From positions 62,001 to 126,000 of the forward strand of contig JAFRNE010000037.1 in NCBI GenBank assembly GCA_017430325.1: a stretch of 64,000 nucleotides of DNA, read 5' to 3'. A program made the translations under genes and the position numbers. Below are positions 63,834 to 64,000 of this stretch, in pieces. The number at the start of each line of letters is the position of its first letter. Position 1 is the first letter of the stretch. This DNA is from Eubacterium sp. (GTDB lineage: Bacteria; Bacillota; Clostridia; Lachnospirales; Lachnospiraceae). The notes under the pieces were generated by a model, which saw nothing but the letters and a program-made list of their open reading frames with translations, ran no database searches and was not told where the DNA came from.

Positions 63834-64000
63834 TTAGTAATTCTCCTCATGAACCTCGAAGAAGCTCTGCGGATGATTACATACAGGGCAAACTTCAGGA
63901 GCCGCTGTTCCAACTACGATATGTCCACAGTTGCGGCACTCCCAAACCTTTACTATACTCTTTTCGAATACCTGAGCAGTCTCAACGTTCTTAAGAAGTG
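63834..64000 (-). CDS. rubrerythrin, C-terminal part (5' end outside window)
   Basis: The last 55 codons are present. They contain a rubredoxin-like iron site: WECRNCGHIV and APEVCPVCNHPQ (CxxC twice), followed by FFEVHEENY and a TAA stop at 63834-63836. This end is typical of rubrerythrin, which reduces hydrogen peroxide in anaerobes; the diiron four-helix domain would lie beyond the window. Confidence 0.9.
   Translation of the reverse strand, partial: LLKNVETAQVFEKSIVKVWECRNCGHIVVGTAAPEVCPVCNHPQSFFEVHEENY

Overview
The window looks like a chromosomal piece of a low-to-moderate-GC Gram-positive anaerobe of class Clostridia, most likely family Lachnospiraceae. Support: a full S10/spc/alpha ribosomal protein cluster with zinc-type S14 and L36, a truncated rubrerythrin, a c-di-AMP cyclase operon, strong AGGAGG-type ribosome binding sites, and families common in that group (DUF1846, DUF3137, DUF6320, DUF58/MoxR/transglutaminase). 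The family assignment is by gene content only and no species is claimed. I saw no tRNA, rRNA, CRISPR array or transposase gene.

Layout. 1-14.2 kb: a leftward operon of four prepilin-like genes, two of which carry enormous extracellular parts (about 2,200 residues of BspA/DUF285 leucine-rich repeats, and about 2,065 residues of GLUG-type repeats). 14.5-18 kb: upp and a convergent Sir2 deacylase gene, separated by a 2.1-kb methyltransferase plus metallo-beta-lactamase-fold cassette bounded by 35-37-bp inverted repeats and holding a nested 19-bp direct repeat. 18-22.5 kb: cdaA-cdaR (c-di-AMP synthesis) preceded by two membrane protein genes. 22.6-27.1 kb: DUF6320, acetyltransferase-like and hydrolase genes, then a sodium:solute symporter. 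The hydrolase appears to have lost its 5' end, with the symporter's terminator lying inside its reading frame. 27.2-35.2 kb: MoxR-DUF58-transglutaminase operon, DUF1846 protein and an FHA-ParA-like fusion. 35.3-35.55 kb: three 65-bp tandem repeats beside a terminator. 35.6-39.9 kb: rpsI-rplM, truA, ecfT and a fused double-ATPase ecfA. 39.9-55.7 kb: the ribosomal protein/secY/adk/infA/rpoA cluster, all leftward. 56-64 kb: a Nudix/MBL operon, a possibly frameshifted small gene with a triplicated 3' end, a secreted NlpC/P60 wall hydrolase, an M50-like protease with a DUF3137 protein, a membrane protein, an rRNA methyltransferase-like gene and the 3' end of rubrerythrin.

How it works together. 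The right half is core translation and secretion machinery, with good promoters seen before rpsJ, rpmJ and rplM. The left edge is a surface display locus: one sigma-70-like promoter at 14.3 kb drives four pilin-like proteins whose hydrophobic N-termini would place them in a type IV pilus or pseudopilus, with the two giant repeat regions probably exposed as adhesins. The assembly genes (ATPase, platform protein, prepilin peptidase) are not in the window and would have to lie to the left or elsewhere. Short corrections to gene starts are given wherever a ribosome binding site decides them.
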